Positions 22,180 to 33,714 of a stretch of 64,000 nucleotides of DNA are shown in pieces. Under the pieces are notes generated by a model. The model ran no database searches, was not told the origin of the DNA, and was given only the letters and a program-made list of their open reading frames with translations. Each line of letters starts with the position of its first letter. Within the stretch, counting starts at the first letter, position 1. The position numbers were made by a program, and so were the translations under genes. This stretch comes from Catonia carolina (Eukaryota; Arthropoda; Insecta; Hemiptera; Achilidae): positions 4,038,001-4,102,000 of the forward strand of contig JAQMRL010000022.1 in NCBI GenBank assembly GCA_035578175.1, read 5' to 3'.

Positions 22180-23210
22180 AGGAATCCGCCTCTTCACTGA
22201 GTAGTACTTTAAGTAAACGGTCGGTTGAACCTTTTTAACAGTATCAATCGGTTGTTATATGAAGTGAGCTATTGAAAACCAGTTTGTAAATCAAAAAAGA
22301 TCTGCATATGAAAAGGTTGCGTACGGTAGTAGGCTTTGTACAATTGGTTGGTTGTCCGTAAAATATAATTAATTATTAATTGTAAATGGCCATAGTATTT
22401 TACTTAAATCTAAAGTTTAATAAACATTTTTGATAAATTCGTCTACTTATCAGTTAAGTTATTTAATTGTAATTTACAATTACATTAAAAGGAGGTTTTA
22501 TCACTTTAATAACAAACAGATCCCGAAAGAACTTGAAATAAGCGTTACAATATATAAAACAAAGAGGTGAATGAATGACGATACAATGACAATGGCAGGC
22601 AATGTATTAACGAATTCGTAATTCAGGGTACTTAGCAAACATACTAATAAATACGTTATGATTTACTATTTGCTTAGCGCACGCGGTCTATGCCAATCTA
22701 GTTTCACTGTTCTTTCTGAAGGTTAACTTGACAAAGTCGGTATTATTTTATTGCTTATCAAATTTCCCCGCTCATTTTAATGGATAAGCAAGTATACATT
22801 AACCACGGAATTCATTTTATGGTATAGAACTAACGACATTTTACACTGGTTAAGATTTGGCATAAATGAAACATTTTTACAGAAACAGCAAAGCTTTGCA
22901 ATATCATACTTATAAATATCTACAGACATACTGTCAGTTCATATACAACTTTCTTACTTGCACTCTTAAATATTTACATCACACCCAATACAACTGGCAT
23001 TGACAAAATATATGCTCTGAAATTCAAGTTCATGGATACACAACCTTTCACTAAAAATTTTGTACAAACATTAACACTAACACGGATTAGTCATTCTCAA
23101 AAAAATAAATTATTAGCATAAATTTGTACGAAAAAATTATTAATAATTTAAAAAATTACTGTTTTTTCTTAATTGTCCCTTTTTTCTTTTATACATTCAA
23201 ACTCGAAGTA
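22180..23210. other. AT-rich DNA; one motif shared with 36.9 kb
   Basis: No gene was recognised. The end of a block at 22520-22560 (gatcccgaaagaac, then gcgttacaatatata) resembles 36912-36955 (gtcccgaaagaac, then gtgttacaatacata). Both follow an aagtttaataaa motif by 90-120 bases. The shared order hints at a common repeat, perhaps an LTR remnant. Confidence 0.3.
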
Positions 23211-23214
23211 CAAC

Positions 23215-23960
23215 TTACTGTTGGTGAGACAGGAAATGATATTCAGCTGGGTACGGATGTAGTGAAAAGCTGTGAAAGTTTTTAATACCTGGGAGTCATC
23301 TTTGACAGGAGCGGAAGTAAGTAGCAAGATTTCGCAAGGGCGAAGGGTTATAGTGCAGTTAAATTCCGAATGTTAAATTTAGAATGATAAAGTATGGAAG
23401 AAGACAAAGATAAATATTTATCATGCTATCCTGGAGAGTGTGTGTACCTATGCTGAGCAAGTGTGGGTATTGACAAAGAGACAGAAGGATCGCCTAAAAG
23501 CGTTGGAGATGGATTTCTGGAGGCGGAGCTGTGGTGTGTCGCAGATCGATCGAATTCCGAGTTCTGAAATAGGAGAAAACTCGGCGTTTAAGTAAATATC
23601 ATGGATACTACATCCCGGAAGCAGTTAAAATAATATACAGAGGATGGAGGATGGTAGGTGGCCTAAGAGGGTATGGGAGTGGACGCCAGCCGGTAGAAGA
23701 CGGAAGGGTAGGCCGGAATATTATATATCCGGAATATTATATATTATATATTGCCTCCTGCACCCCATCCAACCATGATGGATGGGGTTGGATGGGGTGC
23801 AGGAGGCAATGTCTTTGCGGCGGCTCTACGATGGAGACTGGCGAGACAAACAGAGGTGGTGCTTAGGAAGCGAGATACGGCTGGGGCTGTAAATCCTCGC
23901 ATGAAAACATATAACTCGAAGTTATTACCGACAACAGTTACAGAAATGTCTACACAGCTC
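23215..23960 (+). pseudogene. LINE reverse-transcriptase 3' end with palindromic rearrangement
   Basis: Shifting frames give YLGVIFDRSGS (23290), then YAEQVWVLTKRQKDRLKALE at about 23450-23510, then MDFWRRSCGVSQIDRI, then an RKQL segment, RWPKRVWEWTPAGRRK at about 23660-23710, and after the hairpin at 23750 GVQEAMSLRRL, YDGDWRDKQRWCLGSEIRL, and a stop. The motif order is that of one LINE lineage different from those at 12.5 and 45.5 kb. The hairpin and a duplicated ggaatattatatat block are inserted in the middle of the C-terminal coding part. Confidence 0.75.
23750..23810. repeat. perfect 23 bp hairpin
   Basis: 23750-23772 (attgcctcctgcaccccatc + caa) is exactly complementary to 23788-23810, with a 15-base loop that itself can pair ccat with atgg. 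The right arm is the original LINE coding sequence, so the left arm looks like an inverted copy made by a template switch. GC-rich compared with its surroundings. Confidence 0.9.
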
Positions 23961-23964
23961 TAAA

Positions 23965-25020
23965 AAGCCAGTATTTCACTACAAAATACATTTGACAAAA
24001 ATTTCTTTATAAAAGATACATTTTATTTTTACCTGCTTTAATAAAAATTTTAATAAAATATTTTATAAACACGACTATTCTTATTACATTACTTACAGGT
24101 TATCGTCAGTTTTATAAAAATGGACGACCAGCAGTAAATACTGTTTGTGCAGCAGTTATACTTAATATAACTGCCCGCTCATATAAGCGAAAAATTTTAC
24201 AATTTTTTGAATAACTTTCTCTAATTTTTTCAGATCTAATGAATATATTAAAAGCTCACATTGTCTGTTCTTTCAATCACCTAGTTATGGGTTATACAAC
24301 ATCTCATGTGATTCGTACGATGTAACATTGTAGTTGTTTTTACAGACAACAATTTTATTTGTTTAATTCACAAATTTTTATATAAGTACTGTCGATGGAT
24401 TATATTTTATATAATAAAAATAAAAACAAATTAATTATGTTAAAAATAGTATATAAAGATCTTATATTACACAGTAAAATATTTTATATAATATACATGG
24501 TAAAAGATCATTGTCAATATGTTTTTAGTACAATACCGGCCTAAAAGAAAAAGAAAAGTTTACGGAGAAAAGTAAATTGAATAAAAATTGGTATTTTATT
24601 ATGTAATATATAAAAATATTATTAAGAAAACCTTGACCGTGTTCCACCGACATTAAATAAATAGTAAACGTCACACAATGTTTCAGAATTAACATTCAGA
24701 ATCAGTACTATTGTATTTACTTATGTATTTTGTAATCATAATATTACAAAAAATATACACACGAATTAGCATAAGATTTCTTATCACACTACATAAACGC
24801 AAACATTTCCTCAATGCAGTAATTTACAAAAGTATGCACTGCTTATCAACGACTTGATTGCTCAAGGAAGGAGTAGGGGAGTATGTTCTCTGTAACTTTA
24901 CAAAATTAAGTTCTTAATTTTCGAAGAATTTTTAATTGTTATTGAACATTTTCTAGTTTAAGCGTGCTATTCATAATGGAAAATTTAAAAATTCTAATAG
25001 GTACTTTTAACAAAAAAATC
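23965..25020. other. AT-rich DNA, nothing recognised
   Basis: No gene or repeat match was found. Confidence 0.4.
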
Positions 25021-25023
25021 TGT

Positions 25024-25648
25024 TGTGAAACACTCACACAACTTTATCTTGCCAATGCAAATAATTTACAAAACAGCCTAACATTAATAATAAAACATTA
25101 CGAATAAATTAAAAAACTAACCTCACAAAACATAACCTAATTTTAAACATGAGTGAAAGACGCAAAATGAAAATCAACCTCAGTTTGGCTTAAAAATACG
25201 GAAAATCAGTCTTTTACGCTAATCTAGGCTCTGTAGAGAAAAATGCTATAAATAAAAGTTGTAGATCTTTTAATTTAAGTGTTTTTTTACACGTTTCCGT
25301 GAGAAAAAAAAACAGAAATCGCTAATACCGCTAAACTAAGCGTTTATTCGTGTCATTTAAATAATCATTTAACGAATAATGACTTTTCTTCCGGTTGACC
25401 GATTTTGATGAAAATGTTCGTTTCGGGTCCTCTAGTGGTATCTAACTTAAGTTTCAAGTTCGTACAATGTTTCGTTCTTGAGATATTCTGTTCACACACA
25501 CACACACACGAATCGCTAAAAACATGTTTTTTGGGTTCGGGGGTCTGAAAACGTGTAGATCCGGTGAAAACTCGATTTCGAAAAATCGACATGAAAACAA
25601 TACTTTTCTTCCTACACAATCATATAGGCAAGAGAAAGTAAAAAAACA
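25024..25648 (+). repeat. T-family repeat, internally deleted copy
   Basis: Head (gtgaaacactcacacaactt) and tail (ataggcaagagaaagtaaaa) are both intact, but the body is about 625 bp instead of ~920. The second internal subunit and the region up to the ttccggttgaccgattttga block are deleted. The fixed-position microsatellite is (CA)8 here (25494-25510). A 133-residue antisense frame across the tail (25454-25855) is chance. Confidence 0.85.
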
Positions 25649-25857
25649 ACGTAGTTTAAAATAGTTCATAAGTAAAAATAATGTAAAAAAAAATAGTCCA
25701 GAACCCGACGAATCCCATACGTTGATAGGAAACCTAAATAAAACCAAAAATGGGGGGGGTGAACTAATATTTTTTGGGCACACAGCAACAGCCTGAACAT
25801 TTAGATCGAGTACGGTGTACTTTAGTACATTGACGTATTTATTTAAAGAAGTCAAAC

Positions 25858-25982
25858 AAAGCGGAGGTCCCGAGTTCGATCCCTGCTAGGTTCTGGAGGA
25901 AATTTTCACAAATTAAAACCAACTGTTTCGTAATCGTACTCGCAAATGACCGAGTTGATGCGATTTTAATAAACTTAGAAAA
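25858..25982 (+). repeat. SINE-G, 5'-truncated
   Basis: Starts inside the tRNA-like part at gcggaggtcccgagttcgat (B box), followed by the marker ttctggaggaaattttcaca and the family tail gttgatgcgattttaataaa. The A box is missing. Confidence 0.75.
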
Positions 25983-26049
25983 AGTAGTAAAACAAATTAT
26001 GCAGTAAAATTACATTAAAACATCCTAATAATAAAAAAAACTAACCTTA

Positions 26050-26063
26050 TATTCTTAGAAAAG

Positions 26064-26115
<52 letters not shown>

Positions 26116-26253
26116 GTTTAACGTCCGACTGTTCTGCAATTACTGCTAATGCAGACGGTGAAGGATGAAATGATTTTTGTAACGTATGAAAATATGCCGT
26201 GCCTGAATGGGATTCGAACCAAAGACCGCATGATGAGAGGCGTTCATTCTTTG
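26050..26253 (-). repeat. SINE-C copy with 47-base homopolymer tail
   Basis: On the minus strand: head ending aatgaacgcctctcatcatg, B-box-like ggttcgaatcccattcaggc, body with gcatattttcatacgttaca and cttcaccgtctgcattagca, then gtccgacgttaaaccaaaa-type end and a run of 47 A (T on the plus strand, 26068-26114). A long pure A tail points to a fairly young insertion. A SINE-E landed exactly at its 5' edge. Confidence 0.8.
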
Positions 26254-26264
26254 GCATATTCAGT

Positions 26265-26605
26265 GGTGTTGTTTAGGTCAACAGCCGAAAGACTGGTCTG
26301 AACCTCTAGAGGTTTTACTACGTAACAACGAGGAGTGAGGTGGTTTACTATTGCTTTCCTCACTGAGTTGAAAGAGTATGCTTATCAGCATCCTAAGGCC
26401 CTCCGAAAAGCACCCACTTTCCACTCTGAAAATGACCTTCACTTCATTCACCACAGGGTCTGGCTGTATAGTGAAATTCATTAAGCTCATAGGAGATAAC
26501 TCTGACTAGTGTCTTTTACACCTCTACCTCTTCTTTTCTTAAAATAGTTCTATCATACAATTGGCTGACTGTGTGATAAGAAACAGAACTATTTTTGTAG
26601 CCCTA
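26265..26605 (-). repeat. SINE-E copy, 5'-truncated, 11 bp target duplication
   Basis: The copy runs on the minus strand from gggctacaaaaatagttctg to the 3' end ggtctgttgaccta-aacaac. It is flanked by GCATATTCAGT at 26254-26264 and 26606-26616, a perfect 11 bp duplication. About 60 bases of the family head are missing, so truncation is at the 5' side, as expected for target-primed reverse transcription. Confidence 0.9.
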
Positions 26606-26619
26606 GCATATTCAGTACC

Positions 26620-27870
26620 ACCACATAATGCTATAGAGCGTATATTACATGCCTTAAAAACTAAAGGTGGGGCAACGCATTCCGCAATGGTATCAAAGGA
26701 TACGAGATCGTAACTTTTTATTCATGGGTGTATTTTATTAAAAATTCTTTTATTTGTTATCGAAAACTGTTTTTTTTAATTACCACAAATCTGGTCGTTA
26801 ATTTGTTAAGATTTTTTAGTGCGCAGAACAAAACATCAGTTAGTGTTTATTCATGTACGGTTATCTGGTCACCACATACTAAGGCTATAAATATGTAATC
26901 GGTATAGTTTAACAATTTGTGCCTTTCCACCAGCTGATTGACTGGAACGGCCCAAAAGTATTCTACAAAATTTCCACAAAACAACGATAGTTGTCGTCCC
27001 AAGAACTAAACTCGTGAAATAAAACAAGTACATTAGTATTACATCACAGTTTTATAAATATTTAATTTATTCAAACACCTACTGTCTCCATGGGGAGATC
27101 ACGTGCGATATTTTTTTCTACAACGGATACACGAATAAAAATAAAAGTAATGACGAACAACATATCCTAAACCATACGGAAAAAACAAGTTAAAAAAAGA
27201 GTTACAATACGTTACACACGTCAGTGATATCGAAAAAGTTACTATCGTATTTTCATTCAAAATAAATAATTTAATTAAAATTAAATCAAAGAGTTAATAA
27301 ACGAACATTTTATTAAGAAAATTAATTACATGATTGAAATGTAATAATTAAAATTCTGACACTGTACCATGGTGCATATTAATTAAATTCCAAAACGTAA
27401 CCGAATATACCGTTTAGTAGGCAAGTCTACCGTTTTCTAATGTAAGCAGGAAAAACATTACCTTCATAGCCAGCGACTTCTAACATAGTCGAACCTACTG
27501 CATAAATAAGCTAATTAAATTTCCGTTGCGGATTTAATTCTCCCATTTTATAGAAATACTGTTATGTTCGTCTACGGGTTTTATCGTAAATGACTACAGA
27601 AAGTGGACAACACTCTTCAAGAATAACAATTGTTCGTTAAATTCACCTTAACTTCCTCACGATAATATAAAAAAGAAGGTATTAAAATTGAAAAAAATCT
27701 TGCCAGATTTCATAATCAATAAAAGCAAGGTGGTATTTTTTTGCGAATGATATCTCAATGTGTTTTACTGCTAATAAAGTGTACGATGTGGTTGCAATAC
27801 AGGACCAAATTAATATGATTGTATTTTTAGTTACGCATTTATAATTCGCATGATTTTTCTATAAATTATT
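26620..27870. other. AT-rich DNA, nothing recognised
   Basis: No gene or repeat match was found. Confidence 0.4.
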
Positions 27871-27885
27871 TTGTTTATTATTTTT

Positions 27886-28200
27886 AAACCACCGGGTTGG
27901 TCTAGTAGTAAAGTAGTCGTCACGGAGACCTTATTAGCTGGCAAATTGTTCCTGGTTCAAATCCTAGAGAAGGAAGCTACTTTTATACGGATTTTAATGT
28001 GGTTACCGATGTGCTTTGAAGGTTGGGGTTCAATTAACAATACTAACTCAGGAATGGTCAGCCTGGATCTGTACAAGACATTTACACGTCATATACATCA
28101 TCCTCATCTCATTGAGTCATGGGGTTGGTTATTGTTCTGAACTGAACAGACTGTTACGTACACACACATTAGAGATAACAATTTTTTTTTTAATTTAAGT
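27886..28200 (+). repeat. SINE-D, near full-length copy
   Basis: The 5' part has pol III boxes: A box tggtctagtagtaaagtagt and B box tggttcaaatcctagag about 50 bases apart, so it is tRNA-related. The body carries acttttatacggattttaat, gaaggttggggttcaattaa, gtctgtacaagac-type and tcattgagtcatggggttgg segments, and it ends in an A/T-rich stretch near 28190. Other copies: 8.87/9.57 kb, 48.29 kb and 63.73 kb. The 89-residue frame 27871-28140 is the translation of the SINE and not a gene. Confidence 0.85.
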
Positions 28201-28349
28201 TTATCAGGTATCGACTGTCCTGGCCATTGGCTCTCTTATTTATTGTATTATTCTAATATACTTTATTTTTTAGAGGTTTTATGTTTCTATACGAGGGGGT
28301 ACCCAAAAGAAACCGGAATTATTTTTTAAAACTATTTATTTTTAATTTT

Positions 28350-28739
28350 TTACAAAAGAACCTTATCCCCTTCAAAATACTCTCCATTACAACTAATACA
28401 TTTGTCCCACCGGTGCTTCCACTGTTCAAAACATTTTTTGTACTCCTCTTCAGTGATGGCTGCCAGCTCATCCGTCGTTTTTTTCTTGACATCATCAACG
28501 TTGTTAAATCGGAGACCTTTCATGCCCCTTTTCATGCGTGGGAACAAGAAAAAATCACACGAAGCCAGATCGGGTGAGTACGGTGCGTGTGGTAGCAAAA
28601 CCATGCCGTTTTTCGCCAAAAACTGGGTAACCGAGATTGCCGTGTGTGCAGGCGCGTTGTCGTGGTGGAAAAACCAGTCCCCTGTCTGCCACAAATTAGG
28701 TCTTTTACGACGAATGCTGTTTCGTAGTCTTCTTAACAC
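28350..28739 (-). pseudogene. mariner transposase C-terminal catalytic fragment
   Basis: 129 residues. D27 in FFHHDNAPAHTA and D62 in PYSPDLASCDFFLFPRMK are 34 residues apart, as in all mariners. The C-terminus (CFEQWKHRWDKCISCNGEYF) is complete. The first catalytic Asp (expected in a GDESW-type motif upstream) was lost with the deletion at 28705-28739. The frame is open and its motifs are well kept, so the element decayed by deletion and not by slow mutation. Confidence 0.88.
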
Positions 28740-29043
28740 TTAAAGATAAAAAGTCAATGGTCTGTCGTCGGTCTGTTCGTACAATTTCTTTCACTTTCAC
28801 AACATTTTCGTCTGTTCGGGAAGTCGACGGTCGTCCAGAACGAGGTTTGTTCTCAATCGACATGTCGCCATTTTTAAAGCGCAAAAACCACTCGTACACT
28901 TGGGTTTTTCCAATAGCGTCGTCTTTGTAAGCTGCGTTCAACATTACAACTGTTTCCGCGGCGTTTTTACCGAGCAAGAAGCAAAATTTCACAGCCGCAC
29001 GTTGTTCATTAAAACTTGCCATCATGAAAAACGACACGAGCAC
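28705..29043 (-). pseudogene. mariner transposase N-terminal (helix-turn-helix) fragment
   Basis: The real start is probably the Met at residue 8 (MMASFNEQRAAVKFCFLLGK). Residues ~8-100 form the paired helix-turn-helix region that binds the terminal repeats: a first helical part with KNAAETVVMLNAAYKDDAIG, then TQVYEWFLRFKNGD and the linker RSGRPSTSRTDENV. After RTDRRQTIDFLSLSV the frame runs into the deletion junction. The fragment could at most bind element ends; no catalytic residue is present. Confidence 0.85.
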
Positions 29044-29224
29044 AAAACAGCACTAGCGAGAACAATCACTGCACGAGAACAGAACAAGCTAGATCAACGA
29101 ACAAAATGGCATTGAACTGGCAATGAGTAGCGCTACAAGCAGCCTAGTGGCGGGACTTTGTACTGCACAAGCTCCGCCCACAGCAGAGCTATTCCGGATA
29201 CTTTTGGGTACACCCGCGTATACC

Positions 29225-30150
29225 AAAAATGTAAAGGTTTTATATTTCTATTATACCAAAAACGTAATGTCCCATGGAAATGAGATACATTATTGTACAT
29301 CTCATATTTTTGTCCAATTTGCAACAACGCAGTTGTCTTATATGTATAAAAAACTGAAAATACATTAAACATATTATAAAATAATTAACGAAAACGTATT
29401 AACAAAATAAAAGGCTCTTTTGCATAAAAACGAAGGCCTATCACTATGGCAAACATTACGATCCCTAGCGATCACTTTTCAGTTTGCATGGTAAGCAGTT
29501 ACTCACGTGATGTGATTTTCGGATATTATGTTCGCCGCCTAATACGATCAAATACGAGATATAGACTCCAGTAATTTGGGAAACTTATGTCCTAGTATAA
29601 ACTGTCCCAATAAATCGACTGTACCAATAGAACAAAGTAAAATTTATACGAAGAGATCTAATATAAAATACACTATTTATAAGTAATAATTTATGTATTA
29701 ACTAGAAAATTATAGATCAGAATGAGAAAAAAATTGTACAAGAAAAATTAATGAACCACTAAAATTGTTGATTTCGGTGCTGTTGTTATTTAAGTAATCA
29801 TAACCTCGATATCAGCGTATGTCTTTCTACCCTACTCACACGACTTAATTTCACCCTTTTATTTTAAAATGAGCTGTTTTGTCGCTTGCATTAAAGTAAC
29901 CTATAATTAAACGTATTTCCTCCTTTCACCTTTCTTTAAAATCTTTTGTACTGTACTTTATATCTGTCAACAGGTTCTTTCCGAACTTTGTAAAATGTCC
30001 GGTGCTATATTTCTTTCGAAATTTTATAAAGCCGCTGGCATTTTTCACTTTTCTTTTTCTCGTTGCGCAACAAACGACTATGGATATTACGTCTTCACGA
30101 AACAGAATAGTAATTTCAATGAGTAAACTTATAGAAATTACACACCCAAC
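29225..30150. other. AT-rich DNA, nothing recognised
   Basis: No gene or repeat match was found. The 86-residue antisense frame at 29926-30186 has no known motif. Confidence 0.4.
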
Positions 30151-30159
30151 TAGACAGTG

Positions 30160-30930
30160 ATATTGACGACACTGGAAGCAAGTCAATTACACTGCATCAC
30201 TCATAGAATTGGTTTGTATGAGTTACTTGGTGTATATTCTAACCTTTGCCACCCCCTACAATTCAATCCCCCTCAATATTACCCTCCATTATTGTTAGAC
30301 CAATACCTGGATGTCTTACGATATGCCCCACTAGCTTATCCCTTCTTATGGTAAGATGCTTCCTTATACTTTTTTTCATCCACTCGCTTAGGTCTTGGGT
30401 TCTTGGGTTCGAATCCCATTCAGGCACGGCATATTTTCAGACGTTACAAAAACTCATATCATCCTTCACCGTCTGCATTAACAGTAATTGCAGAACAGTC
30501 AGACGTTGAACAAAAAAAAACTCGCCAAAGAACCCCTAAATTACTTATTTTGTCTACCCACGTAATCTTTAACATTTTCCTATAACCACATTTCAAAAGC
30601 TTCTATCCTTTTCGTTTCTGCAACCCCTATCACCCACGTTTCACTCCCGTACAATGCTAAACTCCAAATATAGTGTTTAAAGAAATTTTTCCCAATCTGT
30701 AAGTTAATGTTTGTAGTCAGTAAGCTGTTTTTAATTTCAAAGGCTTTTCTAAGTTGACCAATTCTACTTTTGATATCGCTTGTGCTTCTACCATCCTTCG
30801 TTATTTTACTCCCTAGACAGCAAAATTCCATAACTTCCTGTACGTTTTCGTTGCCTACTTTTAAATTTTCCATCTCTTCTAAACCACTCTTGCTGGTTTG
30901 TAAGAGTGAGTCATGGTTTGTAAGACCTTT
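30160..30930 (-). pseudogene. LINE reverse-transcriptase 3' end split by SINE-C
   Basis: Minus strand, two parts. 30526-30930 reads MENLKVGNENVQEVMEFCCL, GSKITKDGRSTSDIKSRI, LALYGSETWVIG and KRIEAFEMW. After a SINE-C (30388-30519) the same LINE continues at 30387-30200 with IRRDKLVGHIVRHPGIGL and IMEGNIEGD. The plus-strand fragment at 54.58 kb is the same lineage (RIEAFEM; RRRDRVVGHILRHPGFGLSI), which confirms that the two parts belong together. Stops occur, notably in the second part. 5'-truncated, dead copy. Confidence 0.8.
30388..30519 (+). repeat. SINE-C fragment inserted in a LINE
   Basis: It holds the B box gggttcgaatcccattcagg, the body tattttcagacgttacaaaa, cttcaccgtctgcattaaca and the end agacgttgaac plus A9. 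ACTCGC flanks it at 30382-30387 and 30520-30525 (6 bp, short for a target duplication). The A-box side is missing, so it is 5'-truncated. Confidence 0.75.
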
Positions 30931-30934
30931 TCAT

Positions 30935-32210
30935 TGTTCCATTATTGTTCCATTGTGGAAAAGAATGAGTCAATTTTCTTTATGCGAAAGGCAACTGCCT
31001 ATCCCGAATAATCTGCGCACCTTTATAACCGAAGTTAATTTTCATTTTATTTGTATTCCAGATTTGTCCCGTTTGTAAACGGCTGTCCAAATGAACCGGT
31101 GTCCTATTTTACAGGATTACACTGTATTTGGAATAATAAGCAGCGGCTGCTGTATAACACACTGCTGTTCCATAACTGGGATTAATTACAATTTCTTCAA
31201 CTGTATCGGTTAACAATAACAAAAGATTGGATGCAAACTAAACTTCTAATTACAAGACACACCCTTTGAAGTGCTAATGTGATTAAAAAAACCGGTCACC
31301 ACTTATCGAGTTCATTGCCATTTAAGAAACAAAATAAAAGGACATTATAACTCACGGCAATGTAGCATGCATTAAAACGTAATATAACATGGGCATGACA
31401 TAACATAAATATACATGGGTAATTATTAAAACAAATTAGTCAACTGTATGATTTGTACAGAATAAACGAACGTGTTTTAAAAAAAGCGTTTAATTTATAA
31501 TGACAGTTACACAGAACTCATAAATTTAGTCTTCTTTCTAAGTAACAAATGTGTAAGCGTTCATTTAATGTAAATTTACTTATGTTAAGTTTCACGAACT
31601 TTAGAAGTTGTTTAAAAACTTTTGAATTAAAACATCAAACGTTGTATCCGTTTAATATGCTTTAAAGTACCTGAAAAACCGGTACAGTAATGACAATCAA
31701 CACTTTTTAAGTATCACAGCACGACAATGTTTAGAATTATATAAGTAATACAAAGTTACATAATTTTTTTACTATGTATAAGTTATCATTTTTAATTTTA
31801 CGGGCTAGTACTGAATTATTAAGAGAATCTTCCAAAATTAACACCGCCGGTAAAAGAAAGAGAAGTCGATTTTGGAAGAGGTCAATATAAAGTCACAACT
31901 GAAATTTCAAAGTCCAAAATTTCGAATTCATTTCTTTTAACGTACTGTAAACCGTAATTCAGAGTCTTATAAAAAAAATTTAACCATAAACTTCTGAACA
32001 AATCTTCAGGCTAAATTGTGTAATTAACGTAAATAAAAAAAATCAGATCAAGTGGGCAATCGATTGCAAATTAGCGTTACAAGAAATCCAGAGGAAAGCT
32101 TTAACCAAATCGGGATGTTTAAAATAAACAGATGTAAAAATTTGTCAAAAAACAGTTAGTTTCTTTTATAGAATTGTATTAACACAAGTGCACTAAGAAA
32201 AGAATGTTCT
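30935..32210. other. AT-rich DNA, nothing recognised
   Basis: No gene or repeat match was found. Confidence 0.4.
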
Positions 32211-32214
32211 TCTG

Positions 32215-32298
32215 GTCAACAGCCGAAAGGCTGGTTTGAAATCTAGAGGTTTTAATAAGTCAAACTAGTGAGGTGGTTTACTATTGCCTTCTTTAAAA
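32215..32298 (-). repeat. SINE-E, 3' fragment
   Basis: Only the last ~80 bases of the family are present (minus strand: aaaccacctcactag-type block, then accagcctttcggctgttga). Breaks off at 32298. This is the strongest 5' truncation of the six copies. Confidence 0.8.
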
Positions 32299-32299
32299 A

Positions 32300-33140
32300 A
32301 AGAATACAGCTCACAAATTTACCTAAAACTCAATTGTAGTTCGTATCTCATGTCCATAAAAATGAACGATTATAATTAAGTCAAGATTTTCATGGTTTAA
32401 TTTAGAAAGTTTTCGCAATATTAGAAGCTGCGCTATCTCGGCGAGTTGGCAAGTTATTTTCATCCGTCTATCCTCTGGATGTGGACGCTACTTTATGTTT
32501 GTCTTCGTTTTGGTCCAACTCAGGAATTAATTTACCCGGTTCCGCAGTTGAGGCTTGTGGCTGGCATACATAGAAAGTTTGAAGATGCTTACATCCAGTA
32601 TTAAATGGAGAAAGGCTAGAGAAGAAAAAGTTGTGAAAATTATAAAAATTATCAATTAAAGCAGTCATGGGTCAGAATAAGACGTTTCTATTCACAATAA
32701 AACTCGAGTACTGAACGGTAACACTTACAAAGTACCTGATACAGTGAGTACCTTGTACTGATACAGAAATACCAGCTGAAAGGAGAAAGACTACTATTCT
32801 CATTATAGTCGTTTCCATTGAAACTAGCGACGAGGAGAGTCGTAGAAGACTGAAATTACTGATATTACTAATCGATGACTAACTAATACAGAACGTACCG
32901 AATAATTGTGTTGCACTCGATATCAGTACACACGTACCTGAACTACTTGTACTTCCTTCAATCACAAATTAAAAGCAGAAGAAAGCAAAGTCGTCGCTAA
33001 AAATATCAAAGTGCGGTTAGAGGCCGAAGATGTGATCCTGGTTACAAAAATTTAACCAAATATGGAAACGCGGAAAATGTGAACGAAAAATCAAAGTATA
33101 GGGTGATACTGACGAATCACGTTTGAATGATGCAGTCGAG
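32300..33140. other. AT-rich DNA, nothing recognised
   Basis: No gene or repeat match was found. A short antisense frame (32468-32668) is without known motif. Confidence 0.4.
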
Positions 33141-33141
33141 A

Positions 33142-33700
33142 GAAATTTCTGGACATTTGCAGTCACCTGATTCCATTACTACCTAATAACATGCACCCTC
33201 GATATAAATGGAAGATTCATTCGGACTTTTGCAGTCGTCTTATCGAATACACCGTTGAGGGATGGCACCACAGGATTAATAATAAAGAGGACACAGGATT
33301 AATAAAGGAAAGAGGAGGAAGAAGGCATACCTGAAGCTGACTCCAGAAAAGAGAAGACCGTGAAGAAATATGAGGAAAGCGGTAACATAAATGTTTGCCT
33401 TATGGCCATCGCGAACATTCAGAAACTTGATTAGTTTTTGTAAATAAAATAGAAATTGATAAAAATAAGCAAAGACGAAGTCGTTACAACTGATTTAAAC
33501 ACGTCAAAATAATTGCATTATTTTATGTAATTATTTTTTTCAGTCCACAGCGTGGAGACATTGTGATGGGGATCAGTTTAAGCTAAGGTGACCGCAAAAG
33601 TCCGAATGATTTATATCGAAGAAGGATCTTATTAGGTAGTAAAGGAATCGCCTGATCGCAATTGTCCAAAAATTTCTCCCGACAATGGTCCGTGACCATA
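33142..33700. repeat. inverted repeat, ~105 bp arms, 340 bp apart
   Basis: 33142-33250 and 33590-33700 are inverted copies (roughly three quarters or more identical by eye). Shared pieces include ttactacctaata, cgatataaat and cattcggacttttgc. The left arm also has an internal direct repetition of ggac-ttttgcagtc at about 75 bp spacing. The interior has no recognised coding. It could be a non-autonomous DNA element, but no clear terminal duplication was found. Confidence 0.7.
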
Positions 33701-33714
33701 ATGGCAGCTACTAA

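Larger units (their letters stand above)
28290..29220 (-). mobile_element. mariner element, third lineage, internally deleted
   Basis: Ends are inverted repeats of ~30 bp: left tacgagggggtacccaaaag, right (reversed) tacgcgggtgtacccaaaag. TA lies on both sides. The transposase gene is on the minus strand in two overlapping frames that meet at 28705-28739, where the central part including the first catalytic Asp has been deleted. 931 bp in total. Confidence 0.9.

Noticed and set aside
25454..25855. 133-residue antisense frame
   Set aside because: Half of it is the reverse of the T-family tail; no motif.
26068..26114. 47-base T run as a terminator
   Set aside because: It is the complement of the SINE-C poly(A) tail.
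27871..28140. 89-residue ORF with a conserved peptide (GWGSIN-type)
   Set aside because: The same peptide appears at 63.8 kb on the minus strand only because both are SINE-D copies; no coding selection is indicated.
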